The notes below the pieces were generated by a model, which was not told the origin of the DNA, did no database searches, and saw only the letters and a program-made list of their open reading frames with translations. From assembly GCA_945910005.1 (NCBI GenBank), contig OX246745.1, forward strand, positions 38,843,215 to 38,907,214: a stretch of DNA of 64,000 nt, in the 5' to 3' direction. Origin of the DNA: Isoperla grammatica (lineage: Eukaryota; Arthropoda; Insecta; Plecoptera; Perlodidae). Below, piece by piece: positions 42,886-56,294 of the stretch. Positions within the stretch are counted from its first letter, which is position 1; every line of letters begins with the position of its first letter. The position numbers and the translations under genes were made by a program.

Positions 42886-45500
42886 GTTCAATGTGCTATG
42901 GACATGGCCACTGAAAGCCTTCTTAGTTCTTACAAATACCTCGGAAATGCAAGCTTCTATAGAAACTGTTTTGGGAGGCGACTCAAGTCCTTCCGTTCAG
43001 GTACCAAATAGCTTTATGATCACTGATGTGTTCTTGCTTAATTTAATACACATCTACTTCAGTTTCAATATAACTTGTATGCTTTTGTCCGTTTCTCATT
43101 TGCACCTTTAACTTCTACCTGCGTCTGTACGTTTATGAGCTTTGACTGGGACGTCCTCCACACTTTCCTAGCGTTGCTGGATTTAGTTCTATGTTCTATG
43201 GCTCGGGTGCTTAGTTTCCATGCCAGTTTATATTACTCATCTTTTTTTTTTTTTTGACAAGAACAGCATAAAAACTAAAAAGTTATTAGTGTTTAACATA
43301 ATCACCGTCTTATTTATTTAACTTCTGATCGTATTTTTACTTTATTTTTAGCATATTTTTTATTTATAAATGTGTTTTTTTTTATTGTATCAAGTACCTG
43401 GTTTTTTGCCACTTACCACTTCCTGTTCAACTGAAAGAATTCAATAAAGTGTTCATATACAATCCTGCATGTTAGTCATGTAATCAATGCTGTATTAGGT
43501 TACTTATCAGCCATGGCATTTCACCGACGGTAAAGTTTCTCCCCGGAATGTTCATGACACGGGGTTGGTATTTACTGCCTCACAGTACAGACATGAATCA
43601 CAATAGAAATGTGTTATTTAGCATGTAACCAACAGAAGCATGTGTATCTATGAGCAGTGGGGTAGGTATCATCTTGCCTTGTGTTATGGCAGCCCTAGGT
43701 GTACACAACCTCAGATTACAGAGATACACCCTACTTAAGCTTGGTACTTAAATAGTTTTGTAAACAAACAAAAAGTGCTTGTGTTCTTAATACCATTAAT
43801 TACTTGCTAATGTACATCTATGCAATTCGGTAAGTTTGACAACCTTCGTCGGTACGTGTGTACATGAGTGCATTTGATATGTGACTGTATTTACAAAGAG
43901 AAAAACATTTTGGCAGTGACATGTTGGCCACCCAGCTCAATTAATGAAGCCAATCTATCTCTTGACAAGATATGGACTCGGAGACTGGTGTTCAATATAG
44001 CAATACAACAAATACTACTGACACCTAACTTTTGAGTATGGAACATAATGTGTGAATTGAGTCCATTGGGCCACTATTGCTCTGTATCCTCAAAGGGTTC
44101 GAGTCCTGCCTTATATGTAGTTATCACTTAGTCAGTAGTGAAAGGATATTGAACTCGAGTGGAATATCAATAATATAATTACGTACTATTATAATAATAA
44201 TAATTAAAATAATAATAATAATAATAATAACAATAAGTAATAACCAATGTTTTCCTCTTAATGTTTGTAATTAAATGTTTGTTTGTTCTTGTGGTAGTGC
44301 TGTATGCTGTACTTCATAGGTCTTCCGCACACTTGTGTTTCTTCCGTTGGTTGGCATTACAAGCCATCAGTTGCAATATTGCTGCCAATACATCGCATTA
44401 ATTGTATTATTGAAGAGTACTATATATGCTACAAACTTATATTGAAAATACATACTCTCAAACAATAATTTACTGCTATCAATAAATTAAATATGAACCA
44501 AAAAATCAAGAGGTATCTTAGTGCTATTGTACCGTACTTAGGAAAGTACCAAAAATAAACATTGTAAGTGCAAATAATGGTTCTAGACTGATATAGACAT
44601 TTTTGCTACCAATTTTGATTTTTGATAATTTTTTACCTAGACTGCTGCATAGTCTTTATTGTAAATGATTGCTTTTCTCAATGTCTCAATATGGGACAGC
44701 ATTCATGTTGGCACCCCTCTAGTTGGCCATGGCATGTCTTAATGGTGCAAGATGTATCTCCATTTACAGGTTACTAAGTACTAACAGTAGTTCTTATTGT
44801 TAAATATAATATTGTATAGAAGAAAAAAAATTACATATGATTACATATCCACTCATCAAAATACACACTTTGCATTGAAAGTGATTTTTGACCATTTTGC
44901 AAAGTCACGACACGGAACTGTGCCCCAGATTGTACAGGTACTTGCTGTGCCATACGGCATTGATCTACTGATGTAGGCCAATGTATATAGAATTAATCTT
45001 ATACGTGCATGCATATGCAATATATTTATAATTCAACACATTGTATTTCCTAATAATCAATAAACAGGAATGCTTTTTATGGACATAGGCAAGCAAACAG
45101 TTTTGTAGACAAAATAAACATGTTTTTAATTATTTTTGTACCTCTTCAGAGCTGCGATTATGTAAGAATGTCAAGACTCTTTGTTATGTTAGCAGATATC
45201 AACTCAAGTTGATATGAAACATCAATCATAATTTATCGTAACCGTCATGATTTCGTGACGAAGTTGTTATGGTCGCCATTCCCACGGTAGAAGAATGCAA
45301 GCAAACGTCAATACAAGCTCTCGTTTTAGCATAAAATAAGACTTTTAAGTTTTAACATAACATCACTTTTTAAATTGCCTTTAAAAATTATTTTAGCGTG
45401 TAAGCAATGGAAAATAATATTAAAGAAACTTATAAAGATTTGATTTGAAATCTATTTGTCATGCCTATTTTATGTAGGTCATCTTAATCGCACCTACTTT
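42886..45500. other. Low-repeat region, possible distal 3' UTR or intergenic
   Basis: About 2.6 kb with few recognisable repeats apart from an (ATA)n tract near 44190-44231. Polyadenylation-like AATAAA hexamers occur near 43443, 44478, 44555 and 45058. No open frame of note. Its low repeat content compared with the neighbours would fit an extended 3' UTR, but this is inference. Confidence 0.4.
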
Positions 45501-45509
45501 CAAGTTCTT

Positions 45510-45590
45510 TCGGTGGCTTAGTGGTTAGCAAGCTCGCCTCCCGTCAAAAGTTCCGTTTTGACGTGGTTCAAACCCCGTGCAGATCAACAT
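45510..45590 (+). repeat. tRNA-derived SINE-like sequence
   Basis: GGTGGCTTAGTGGTTAGCAA gives an A-box and D-arm, and GTGGTTCAAACCCC a B-box and T-loop, 50-60 nt apart. The anticodon arm CCGTCAAAAGTTCCGTTTTGACG is oversized. Stems are imperfect, so it is a SINE head or tRNA relic, not a functional tRNA. Confidence 0.65.
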
Positions 45591-46125
45591 TTTTATTTTA
45601 TTTTTTCATGGAGATTAAATTGGATATGTTTATAACTTTATATGTACAATTGTACAAAATGAATATTTTAAAACTTTTATTTCAAGGGTTTAGTGAACCA
45701 ATACCACTGCTTGTTTGATGTATTTTCTTCATGTTAGGCCAATGGGTTTTTGATCCTCACCATAGTTCTAATATATTTACAACAATTAGTGCCCTTATTA
45801 AGGATAATCGCTGTGTCTTTACTTTCACATTTGGGGCAGAACGCCATTTGGGTTTATTCCAGAGAACATGGACAAAGTATACATATTTTACATACTAGCA
45901 ACACGTTCGGAAGAACTCTTGTTACCGTATCAAGCCCAAACTTCAAGAGTCATTATTTCATATTTATTTCATATTTATTTCATAGTTCACTGACCATTAC
46001 AATGTAGGGGTGTACTCCTCTTGAGAGAGAGAGAGTGAATATGTACTTAAAACTAACAAGAACAAACATAGAAATTTAACATTTAACATTACATTTATAT
46101 TACATATGTACATACGATACAAACA

Positions 46126-46194
46126 CATAATACATACATACATACATACATACATACATACATACATACATACATACATACATACATACATACA

Positions 46195-46222
<28 letters not shown>
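46126..46222. repeat. (CATA)n microsatellite
   Basis: About 24 CATA units. Its position directly at the 3' end of the minus-strand LINE fragment suggests it grew from the LINE tail. Confidence 0.95.
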
Positions 46223-46225
<3 letters not shown>

Positions 46226-46226
<1 letters not shown>

Positions 46227-47280
46227 ATAGTCTAGTCAGTGGCAATCAGGAATTTGTTAAGATTGTAGAAAGTCTTTTGAAGCAGGTAGTTTTTTAGATT
46301 GATTTTAAATGTTGCGACTGAGTCAGAATTTTTTATCTCAGCAGGGAGGCAGTTAAAAATTTTAGAGCACAAGTAGGCAGGGCTATGTTTGAAGAAGGCA
46401 TGTTTGAAAGAGGGTATAAAAATATTTGAGTTAGATCTAGTCATGTGACTATGGTTAGAAGCGTTAAGGGGGAAAAGTTCAGGGTTAGTCCTAGCAAAGG
46501 TGGCCGCAGTCATGACAAGTGTAGAGGGGAGAGTGAGGATATCAAGATTGCTGAAGTGGGGCTTGCACGATTGTCCCCTTGATATCCCAGCTATTATCCT
46601 AACAGCTCGTTTTTTAATGATAAAAATCCTATGTGCATGGTGCGAGGAGCCCCAGAAAATGACAGCATAGGAAAGAATGGAATGAATGTACGCATGATAA
46701 ACAAGGAGAAGGGATGATTTGCTAGCTTACGGAGCATAAAACAACCACTTAACAGTCTGGATGCAATATTGTTTATGTGGGGTGACCAATCAAAAGATTC
46801 CGTGATATTAAGACCTAAGATTTTGTGAGATATGGCCCCTGCAATGCTGTTTCCATCCAGACGAATGAGTGGACTGGAGGTTGGTTTTAAAACACTTGAG
46901 CAGAACTTGATATAAACTGTTTTAGACGTTTGAAGGGCCAATCGATTTTGTGAACAATATGAGGACATACAAGAGGCCCCAAGTGTGGCAGCTTGTATAA
47001 GCAGCTGATCAGTTGGTTTTGGGACAGATTGGTCATTGGTACATTGGTTGGTGAGCTTTGGGCATGTGAAAAGGTGGGTTGTGTCATCAGCATATTGTGA
47101 GAGGAAGCTTTTCACATATTCAGAGACAGAATCTATAGAAAGAATTTTAGGAAGATCGTTGACATACAGTAGGAAAAGAAGAGGACCAAGGACTGAGCCT
47201 TGGGGAACACCATTCTGTATTGGAAGCGGGTTAGAAAGAACTGATTTATTGGTTACGGAGGATGAGATTGTGTAACAAAA
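46226..47280 (-). pseudogene. LINE reverse transcriptase fragment, frameshifted
   Basis: Minus-strand frames include YADDTTHLF at about 47097 (RT catalytic motif), upstream GVPQGS-type sequence near 47200 in another frame, ITESFDWSPHINNIASRLLS, and a C-terminal MTRSNSNIFIP / NCLPAEIKNSDSV segment. This is the palm-to-C-terminus of a jockey/CR1-type LINE. At least two frameshifts and the missing 5' half make it inactive. Confidence 0.85.
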
Positions 47281-47691
47281 TGTTATAGACTCGTGCGCTA
47301 TTCACTAACCGTGGGATAGCAATTGATATATCGATACCAAGAGTCTTGTTATCCTTACAGAATCGAGTGCTGGTGTGTGTGGTGGGATTATAGTATGTGT
47401 TTGTTATATCAAAACCTTTATTTAGTTACTTCCAACCTATGACAATTGCATGTGTTTTGTTTCTGTCTGTGCGAGTGTCCATGTTAAACCTTAAGTGCAT
47501 ATTATTAGTCAAGGCAAAATTATTTACAGCTTTAATTTGAGTAAAAATCATTTTGATGCTTAGAAAAATTGCATTTTGTAACATTTACAGTATTTACTAA
47601 AACAATAACATGCATGCAGCAAAAATGAAAAAGTCTTACAGACCTCAAAAAGGGACTTGTTCTTTCCCCAAAGGAATGGAGCAGTGTCCCG

Positions 47692-50600
47692 AGTGATCCA
47701 TGAAGAGTGTCTACCCTATCACATTGAAACAGAGTTAGACCTAGAGAGGGCAAGCTAGATGTGCCTGGACAACAATGTTTTAGTGATCCATGAAGGGTGT
47801 CTACCCAATCACATTGAAACAGAGTTAGACCTAGAGAGGGCAAGCTAGATGTGCCTGGACAACAATGTTTTAGTGATCTGTGTAAGGTGTCTACCCAATC
47901 ACATTGAAACAGAGTTAGACCTAGAGAGGGCAAGCTAGATGTGCCTGGACAACAATGTTTTAGTGATCTGTGTAAGGTGTCTACCCAATCACATTGAAAC
48001 AGAGTTAGACCTAGAGAGGGCAAGCTAGATGTGCCTGGACAACAATGTTTTAGTGATCTGTGTAAGGTGTCTACCCAATCACATTGAAACAGAGTAAGAC
48101 CTAGAGAGGGCAAGCTAGATGTGCCTGGACAACAATGTTTTAGTGATCCATGAAGGGTGTCTACCCAATCACATTGAAACAGAGTTAGACCTAGAGAGGG
48201 CAAGCTAGATGTGCCTGGACAACAATGTTTTAGTGATATGTGTAAGGTGTCTACCCAATCACATTGAAACAGAGTTAGACCTAGAGAGGGCAAGCTAGAT
48301 GTGCCTGGACAACAATGTTTTAGTGATCTGTGTAAGGTCTCTACCCAATCACATTGAAACAGAGTTAGACCTAGAGAGGGCAAGCTAGATGTGCCTGGAC
48401 AACAATGTTTTAGTGATCCATGAAGGGTGTCTACCCAATCACATTGAAACAGAGTTAGACCTAGAGAGGGCAAGCTAGATGTGCCTGGACAACAATGTTT
48501 TAGTGATCCATGAAGGGTGTCTACCCAATCCCATTGAAACAGAGTTAGACCTAGAGAGGGCAAGCTAGATGTGCCTGGACAACAATGTTTTAGTGATCCA
48601 TGAAGGGTGTCTACCCAATCACATTGAAACAGAGTTAGACCTAGAGAGGGCAAGCTAGATGTGCCTGGACAACAATGTTTTAGTGATCTGTGTAAGGTGT
48701 CTACCCAATCACATTGAAACAGAGTTAGACCTAGAGAGGGCAAGCTAGATGTGCCTGGACAACAATGTTTTAGTGATCTGTGTAAGGTGTCTACCCAATC
48801 ACATTGAAACAGAGTTAGACCTAGAGAGGGCAAGCTAGATGTGCCTGGACAACAATGTTTTAGTGATCTGTGTAAGGTGTCTACCCAATCACATTGAAAC
48901 AGAGTTAGACCTAGAGAGGGCAAGCTAGATGTGCCTGGACAACAATGTTTTAGTGATCCATGAAGGGTGTCTACCCAATCACATTGAAACAGAGTTAGAC
49001 CTAGAGAGGGCAAGCTAGATGTGCCTGGACAACAATGTTTTAGTGATCTGTGTAAGGTGTCTACCCAATCACATTGAAACAGAGTTAGACCTAGAGAGGG
49101 CAAGCTAGATGTGCCTGGACAACAATGTTTTAGTGATCTGTGTAAGGTGTCTACCCAATCACATTGAAACAGAGTTAGACCTAGAGAGGGCAAGCTAGAT
49201 GTGCCTGGACAACAATGTTTTAGTGATCTGTGTAAGGTGTCTACCCAATCACATTGAAACAGAGTTAGACCTAGAGAGGGCAAGCTAGATGTGCCTGGAC
49301 AACAATGTTTTAGTGATCTGTGTAAGGTGTCTACCCAATCACATTGAAACAGAGTTAGACCTAGAGAGGGCAAGCTAGATGTGCCTGGACAACAATGTTT
49401 TAGTGATCCGTGTAAGGTGTCTACCCAATCACATTGAAACAGAGTTAGACCTAGAGAGGGCAAGCTAGATGTGCCTGGACAACAATGTTTTAGTGATCCA
49501 TGAAGGGTGTCTACCCAATCACATTGAAACAGAGTTAGACCTAGAGAGGGCAAGCTAGATGTGCCTGGACAACAATGTTTTAGTGATCTGTGTAAGGTGT
49601 CTACCCAATCACATTGAAACAGAGTTAGACCTAGAGAGGGCAAGCTAGATGTGCCTGGACAACAATGTTTTAGTGATCTGTGTAAGGTGTCTACCCAATC
49701 ACATTGAAACAGAGTTAGACCTAGAGAGGGCAAGCTAGATGTGCCTGGACAACAATGTTTTAGTGATCCATGAAGGGTGTCTACCCAATCACATTGAAAC
49801 AGAGTTAGACCTAGAGAGGGCAAGCTAGATGTGCCTGGACAACAATGTTTTAGTGATCTGTGTAAGGTGTCTACCCAATCACATTGAAACAGAGTTAGAC
49901 CTAGAGAGGGCAAGCTAGATGTGCCTGGACAACAATGTTTTAGTGATCTGTGTAAGGTGTCTACCCAATCACATTGAAACAGAGTTAGACCTAGAGAGGG
50001 CAAGCTAGATGTGCCTGGACAACAATGTTTTAGTGATCTGTGTAAGGTGTCTACCCAATCACATTGAAACAGAGTTAGACCTAGAGAGGGCAAGCTAGAT
50101 GTGCCTGGACAACAATGTTTTAGTGATCTGTGTAAGGTGTCTACCCAATCACATTGAAACAGAGTTAGACCTAGAGAGGGCAAGCTAGATGTGCCTGGAC
50201 AACAATGTTTTAGTGATCCATGAAGGGTGTCTACCCAATCACATTGAAACAGAGTTAGACCTAGAGAGGGCAAGCTAGATGTGCCTGGACAACAATGTTT
50301 TAGTGATCCATGAAGGGTGTCTACCCAATCACATTGAAACAGAGTTAGACCTAGAGAGGGCAAGCTAGATGTGCCTGGACAACAATGTTTTAGTGATCCA
50401 TGAAGGGTGTCTACCCAATCACATTGAAACAGAGTTAGACCTAGAGAGGGCAAGCTAGATGTGCCTGGACAACAATGTTTTAGTGATCCATGAAGGGTGT
50501 CTACCCAATCACATTGAAACAGAGTTAGACCTAGAGAGGGCAAGCTAGATGTGCCTGGACAACAATGTTTTAGTGATCTGTGTAAGGTGTCTACCCAATC

Positions 50601-53600
50601 ACATTGAAACAGAGTTAGACCTAGAGAGGGCAAGCTAGATGTGCCTGGACAACAATGTTTTAGTGATCTGTGTAAGGTGTCTACCCAATCACATTGAAAC
50701 AGAGTTAGACCTAGAGAGGGCAAGCTAGATGTGCCTGGACAACAATGTTTTAGTGATCTGTGTAAGGTGTCTACCCAATCACATTGAAACAGAGTTAGAC
50801 CTAGAGAGGGCAAGCTAGATGTGCCTGGACAACAATGTTTTAGTGATCCATGAAGGGTGTCTACCCAATCACATTGAAACAGAGTTAGACCTAGAGAGGG
50901 CAAGCTAGATGTGCCTGGACAACAATGTTTTAGTGATCCATGAAGGGTGTCTACCCAATCACATTGAAACAGAGTTAGACCTAGAGAGGGCAAGCTAGAT
51001 GTGCCTGGACAACAATGTTTTAGTGATCTGTGTAAGGTGTCTACCCAATCACATTGAAACAGAGTTAGACCTAGAGAGGGCAAGCTAGATGTGCCTGGAC
51101 AACAATGTTTTAGTGATCTGTGTAAGGTGTCTACCCAATCACATTGAAACAGAGTTAGACCTAGAGAGGGCAAGCTAGATGTGCCTGGACAACAATGTTT
51201 TAGTGATCTGTGTAAGGTGTCTACCCAATCACATTGAAACAGAGTTAGACCTAGAGAGGGCAAGCTAGATGTGCCTGGACAACAATGTTTTAGTGATCTG
51301 TGTAAGGTGTCTACCCAATCACATTGAAACAGAGTTAGACCTAGAGAGGGCAAGCTAGATGTGCCTGGACAACAATGTTTTAGTGATCTGTGTAAGGTGT
51401 CTACCCAATCACATTGAAACAGAGTTAGACCTAGAGAGGGCAAGCTAGATGTGCCTGGACAACAATGTTTTAGTGATCCATGAAGGGTGTCTACCCAATC
51501 ACATTGAAACAGAGTTAGACCTAGAGAGGGCAAGCTAGATGTGCCTGGACAACAATGTTTTAATGATCCATGAAGGGTGTCTACCCAATCACATTGAAAC
51601 AGAGTTAGACCTAGAGAGGGCAAGCTAGATGTGCCGGGACAACAATGTTTTAGTGATCCATGAAGGGTGTCTACCCAATCACATTGAAACAGAGTTAGAC
51701 CTAGAGAGGGCAAGCTAGATGTGCCTGGACAACAATGTTTTAGTGATCCATGAAGGGTGTCTACCCAATCACATTTAAACAGAGTTAGACCTAGAGAGGG
51801 CAAGCTTGATGTGCCTGGACAACATTGTTTTAGTGATCTGTGTAAGGTGTCTACCCAATCACATTGAAACAGAGTTAGACCTAGAGAGGGCAAGCTAGAT
51901 GTGCCTGGACAACAATGTTTAAGTGATCCATGAAGGGTGTCTACCCAATCACATTGAAACAGAGTTAGACCTAGAGAGGGCAAGCTAGATGTGCCTGGAC
52001 AACAATGTTTTAGTGATCTGTGTAAGGTGTCTACCCAATCACATTGAAACAGAGTTAGACCTAGAGAGGGCAAGCTAGATGTGCCTGGACAACAATGTTT
52101 TAGTGATCTGTGTAAGGTGTCTACCCAATCACATTGAAACAGAGTTAGACCTAGAGAGGGCAAGCTAGATGTGCCTGGACAACAATGTTTTAGTGATCTG
52201 TGTAAGGTGTCTACCCAATCACATTGAAACAGAGTTAGACCTAGAGAGGGCAAGCTAGATGTGCCTGGACAACAATGTTTTAGTGATCCATGAAGGGTGT
52301 CTACCCAATCACATTGAAACAGAGTTAGACCTAGAGAGGGCAAGCTAGATGTGCCTGGACAACAATGTTTTAGTGATCCATGAAGGGTGTCTACCCAATC
52401 ACATTGAAACAGAGTTAGACCTAGAGAGGGCAAGCTAGATGTGCCTGGACAACAATGTTTTAGTGATGTGTGTAAGGTGTCTACCCAATCACATTGAAAC
52501 AGAGTTAGACCTAGAGAGGGCAAGCTAGATGTGCCTGGACAACAATGTTTTAGTGATCTGTGTAAGGGGTCTACCCAATCACATTGAAACAGAGTTAGAC
52601 CTAGAGAGGGCAAGCTAGATGTGCCTGGACAACAATGTTTTAGTGATCCATGAAGGGTGTCTACCCAATCACATTGAAACAGAGTTAGACCTAGAGAGGG
52701 CAAGCTAGATGTGCCTGGACAACAATGTTTTAATGATCCATGAAGGGTGTCTACCCAATCACATTGAAACAGAGTTAGACCTAGAGAGGGCAAGCTAGAT
52801 GTGCCGGGACAACAATGTTTTAGTGATCCATGAAGGGTGTCTACCCAATCACATTGAAACAGAGTTAGACCTAGAGAGGGCAAGCTAGATGTGCCTGGAC
52901 AACAATGTTTTAGTGATCCATGAAGGGTGTCTACCCAATCACATTTAAACAGAGTTAGACCTAGAGAGGGCAAGCTTGATGTGCCTGGACAACATTGTTT
53001 TAGTGATCTGTGTAAGGTGTCTACCCAATCACATTGAAACAGAGTTAGACCTAGAGAGGGCAAGCTAGATGTGCCTGGACAACAATGTTTTAGTGATCCA
53101 TGAAGGGTGTCTACCCAATCACATTGAAACAGAGTTAGACCTAGAGAGGGCAAGCTAGATGTGCCTGGACAACAATGTTTTAGTGATCTGTGTAAGGTGT
53201 CTACCCAATCACATTGAAACAGAGTTAGACCTAGAGAGGGCAAGCTAGATGTGCCTGGACAACAAAGTTTTAGTGATCTGTGTAAGGTGTCTACCCAATC
53301 ACATTGAAACAGAGTTAGACCTAGAGAGGGCAAGCTAGATGTGCCTGGACAACAATGTTTTAGTGATCTGTGTAAGGTGTCTACCCAATCACATTGAAAC
53401 AGAGTTAGACCTAGAGAGGGCAAGCTAGATGTGCCTGGACAACAATGTTTTAGTGATCCATGAAGGGTGTCTACCCAATCACATTGAAACAGAGTTAGAC
53501 CTAGAGAGGGCAAGCTAGATGTGCCTGGACAACAATGTTTTAGTGATCCATGAAGGGTGTCTACCCAATCACATTGAAACAGAGTTAGACCTAGAGAGGG

Positions 53601-54659
53601 CAAGCTAGATGTGCCTGGACAACAATGTTTTAGTGATCTGTGTAAGGTGTCTACCCAATCACATTGAAACAGAGTTAGACCTAGAGAGGGCAAGCTAGAT
53701 GTGCCTGGACAACAATGTTTTAGTGATCTGTGTAAGGTGTCTACCCAATCACATTGAAACAGAGTTAGACCTAGAGAGGGCAAGCTAGATGTGCCTGGAC
53801 AACAATGTTTTAGTGATCCATGAAGGGTGTCTACCCAATCACATTGAAACAGAGTTAGACCTAGAGAGGGCAAGCTAGATGTGCCTGGACAACAATGTTT
53901 TAGTGATCTGTGTAAGGTGTCTACCCAATCACATTGAAACAGAGTTAGACCTAGAGAGGGCAAGCTAGATGTGCCTGGACAACAATGTTTTAGTGATCTG
54001 TGTAAGGTGTCTACCCAATCACATTGAAACAGAGTTAGACCTAGAGAGGGCAAGCTAGATGTGCCTGGACAACAATGTTTTAGTGATCTGTGTAAGGTGT
54101 CTACCCAATCACATTGAAACAGAGTTAGACCTAGAGAGGGCAAGCTAGATGTGCCTGGACAACAATGTTTTAGTGATCTGTGTAAGGTGTCTACCCAATC
54201 ACATTGAAACAGAGTTAGACCTAGAGAGGGCAAGCTAGATGTGCCTGGACAACAATGTTTTAGTGATCTGTGTAAGGTGTCTACCCAATCACATTGAAAC
54301 AGAGTTAGACCTAGAGAGGGCAAGCTAGATGTGCCTGGACAACAATGTTTTAGTGATCTGTGTAAGGTGTCTACCCAATCACATTGAAACAGAGTTAGAC
54401 CTAGAGAGGGCAAGCTAGATGTGCCTGGACAACAATGTTTTAGTGATCTGTGTAAGGTGTCTACCCAATCACATTGAAACAGAGTTAGACCTAGAGAGGG
54501 CAAGCTAGATGTGCCTGGACAACAATGTTTTAGTGATCTGTGTAAGGTGTCTACCCAATCACATTGAAACAGAGTTAGACCTAGAGAGGGCAAGCTAGAT
54601 GTGCCTGGACAACAATGTTTTAGTGATCTGTGTAAGGTGTCTACCCAATCACATTGAAA
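47692..54659 (-). repeat. 90-bp satellite array, about 77 copies
   Basis: The unit includes CTACCCAATCACATTGAAAC, AGAGTTAGACCTAGAGAGGG and CAAGCTAGATGTGCCTGGAC. Two main variants alternate irregularly: GATCCATGAAGGGTGT and GATCTGTGTAAGGTGT. The minus strand is open in one frame for more than 2300 codons, with a 30-residue repeat (SLGLTLFQCDWVDTLHRSLK, then HCCPGTSSLP), but that frame has no ATG within the array. A 1170-bp (13-unit) block carrying rare variants occurs twice. The left edge is degenerate (TGAAGAGTGTCTACCCTATC). Confidence 0.97.
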
Positions 54660-55829
54660 TGAGTACGAGATATGTGGGCGAATGTGTCGATACCAAGCGG
54701 ACTCCGCGGCTGATGACCGAGCGTGGTTACCGCATTGTTTTCATGGGTTGCAATAACATATAATTTTAAACATATTTTTGTCAGTTCCATGAAACCTTAT
54801 TGTACTGAATAATTCAAGGCATCAGTAGGTAGACGAATTGCTTATAAGGAACTGCAAGTAGTTTTCACGGGCGTAGGCTATAAAAATATGCATAGTCTAC
54901 GTGTTTTTCTTGAGCTTTGTCAACACTGCACTGTACAAGCAGCGTTCTCTTCAACTCGGAATTATACCCATACATACTTGAGAAAAATAAAAGTGTTTTA
55001 TATCATTGTAAAGAGGAAACTTCTCAGTTTGTTGAATGTGCTTGCTGTACGTTCTCTGGTATACAGGCAGTCCAGTGGCGTACAGGAGCTGTGTAGGGGG
55101 GCCCGGCTCGCTAGACGTACAGATCTTGGTTTTTGTCATCAAATTTAAAATGTCGTCAATTTGGACCTATTCTTCTCCGGGGCCATACGGGGGATGAGTT
55201 GGAGGAATGTGACACTTTTGAAGGAATATATTTAAATATGCTTATGGGTGGAAATGGGTCAGGGGGTTCCTTTTTTTTCTCGTCTTACGATTCGCACTGC
55301 CTATAAGAAACTAGATTGAATAATGAATATACTCATCCTTCTTATTCCCTAGGCCAAATACTACCACGGGCCCGGACGGGGGATCTTGTATCATTGTCCG
55401 ATTCTGAAACGGGTTCACAGGCGTGTAAAACGTCATATGAAGAAAAAAAATTACCCTTCGGCGAATTGACCTCCGCCGACTGGGACTTTCGCCCCAGACC
55501 CCCCACATGCTGACTGTTAATTCCTCGATACGCCACTGGCCCTTATGCTATTTTTTACTGTTCTGGTCACAGTAGCAACATACCGAAGTCATTTTCAGAA
55601 TAACAAAAACATATTTGAGAAGCAGCACTGCAGCGTGCCTCAAGACAATAGCGGTAAAGTTTGGGTATTTAGAGCTCAAATAAAAAATTATTTCGTTATG
55701 TAATTGGTTTGGCTATTAATTAACCCCATATAGGGGGCTCGAAACAATTCTGGCGGGGGGGGGGGAGGAGGCAATGTGCCTTACGCCACTGACTGTACGG
55801 TAGCGCTTATGAAAAATGTAGTTCGTCAC
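54660..55829. other. Mixed repeats with hAT-like termini
   Basis: CAGTGGCGTA starts at 55073 and TACGCCACTG ends at about 55539, with a second TTACGCCACTG near 55791. These look like hAT ends, but I could not match target duplications, so element boundaries are not called. A G run lies near 55756-55765. Confidence 0.5.
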
Positions 55830-56290
55830 ATTTTCTCAGATCGTGGTCGCAACTACGTGGGGGCTGCTCGAAGTTCACGCTTTCCTCTCAAACCAGAAGG
55901 CATCGATTTTTGACTCGCTCGCTGCGCGAGAAGTCCATTGGCATTTTAATCCCCCTTGTGTCCCAAACTTTGGGGGTCTTTGGGAGGCGGGAGTAAAATC
56001 GGCCAAGTCGCTACTTCAACCGCTCATTGCGGATAGCCCTCATACCCAAGATACTCTGTTTTCCCGCATCGAAGCTGTTCTCAACAGCCGCCCTCTCTGC
56101 GTCACTTCCGGTGACCCAGCTGAAGGTCAAGACTACCTCAGCCCCGGGCACTTCTTGATCGGGGTCCCCCTTCTTGCGACCCCCGAGCACATAATGCCTG
56201 ATAATACTTCAGATGCATCGTTGGCATCGGGTTCGACAATTGCACCAGGCGTTTTGGTCTCGTTGGTCCAAAGAATACTTGCACACTCAA
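55830..56290 (+). pseudogene. BEL/Pao retrotransposon integrase fragment
   Basis: The + strand encodes SDRGRNYVGAARSS in one frame, then EVHWHFNPPCVPNFGGLWEA, GVKSAKSLLQPLIADSPHTQ, RIEAVLNSRPLC and LSPGHFLIGVPLL in the next, and finally RWHRVRQLHQAFWSRWSKEY after another frameshift near 56205. W-H-F-N-P-P-x-x-P-x-F-G-G-L-W-E-A and L-x-P-G-H-F-L-I-G are signatures of BEL/Pao integrases. LTRs, protease and RT are not visible. The fragment is cut at its 3' side by the long-inverted-repeat element. Confidence 0.9.
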
Positions 56291-56294
56291 ATTA

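Noticed and set aside
47532..54593. A 2353-codon minus-strand open frame that could be called a giant Cys-rich repeat protein
   Set aside because: The frame has no ATG until close to its 3' end, begins at a TTG, and simply follows a 90-bp satellite whose unit has no stop in that frame.
47692..54659. CRISPR-like array
   Set aside because: The repeats are contiguous without unique spacers, and the sequence is animal nuclear DNA.
55073..55801. A complete hAT element between CAGTGGCGTA and TACGCCACTG
   Set aside because: Neither right end (55539 or 55801) has flanking 8-mers that match the left flank, so boundaries cannot be supported.
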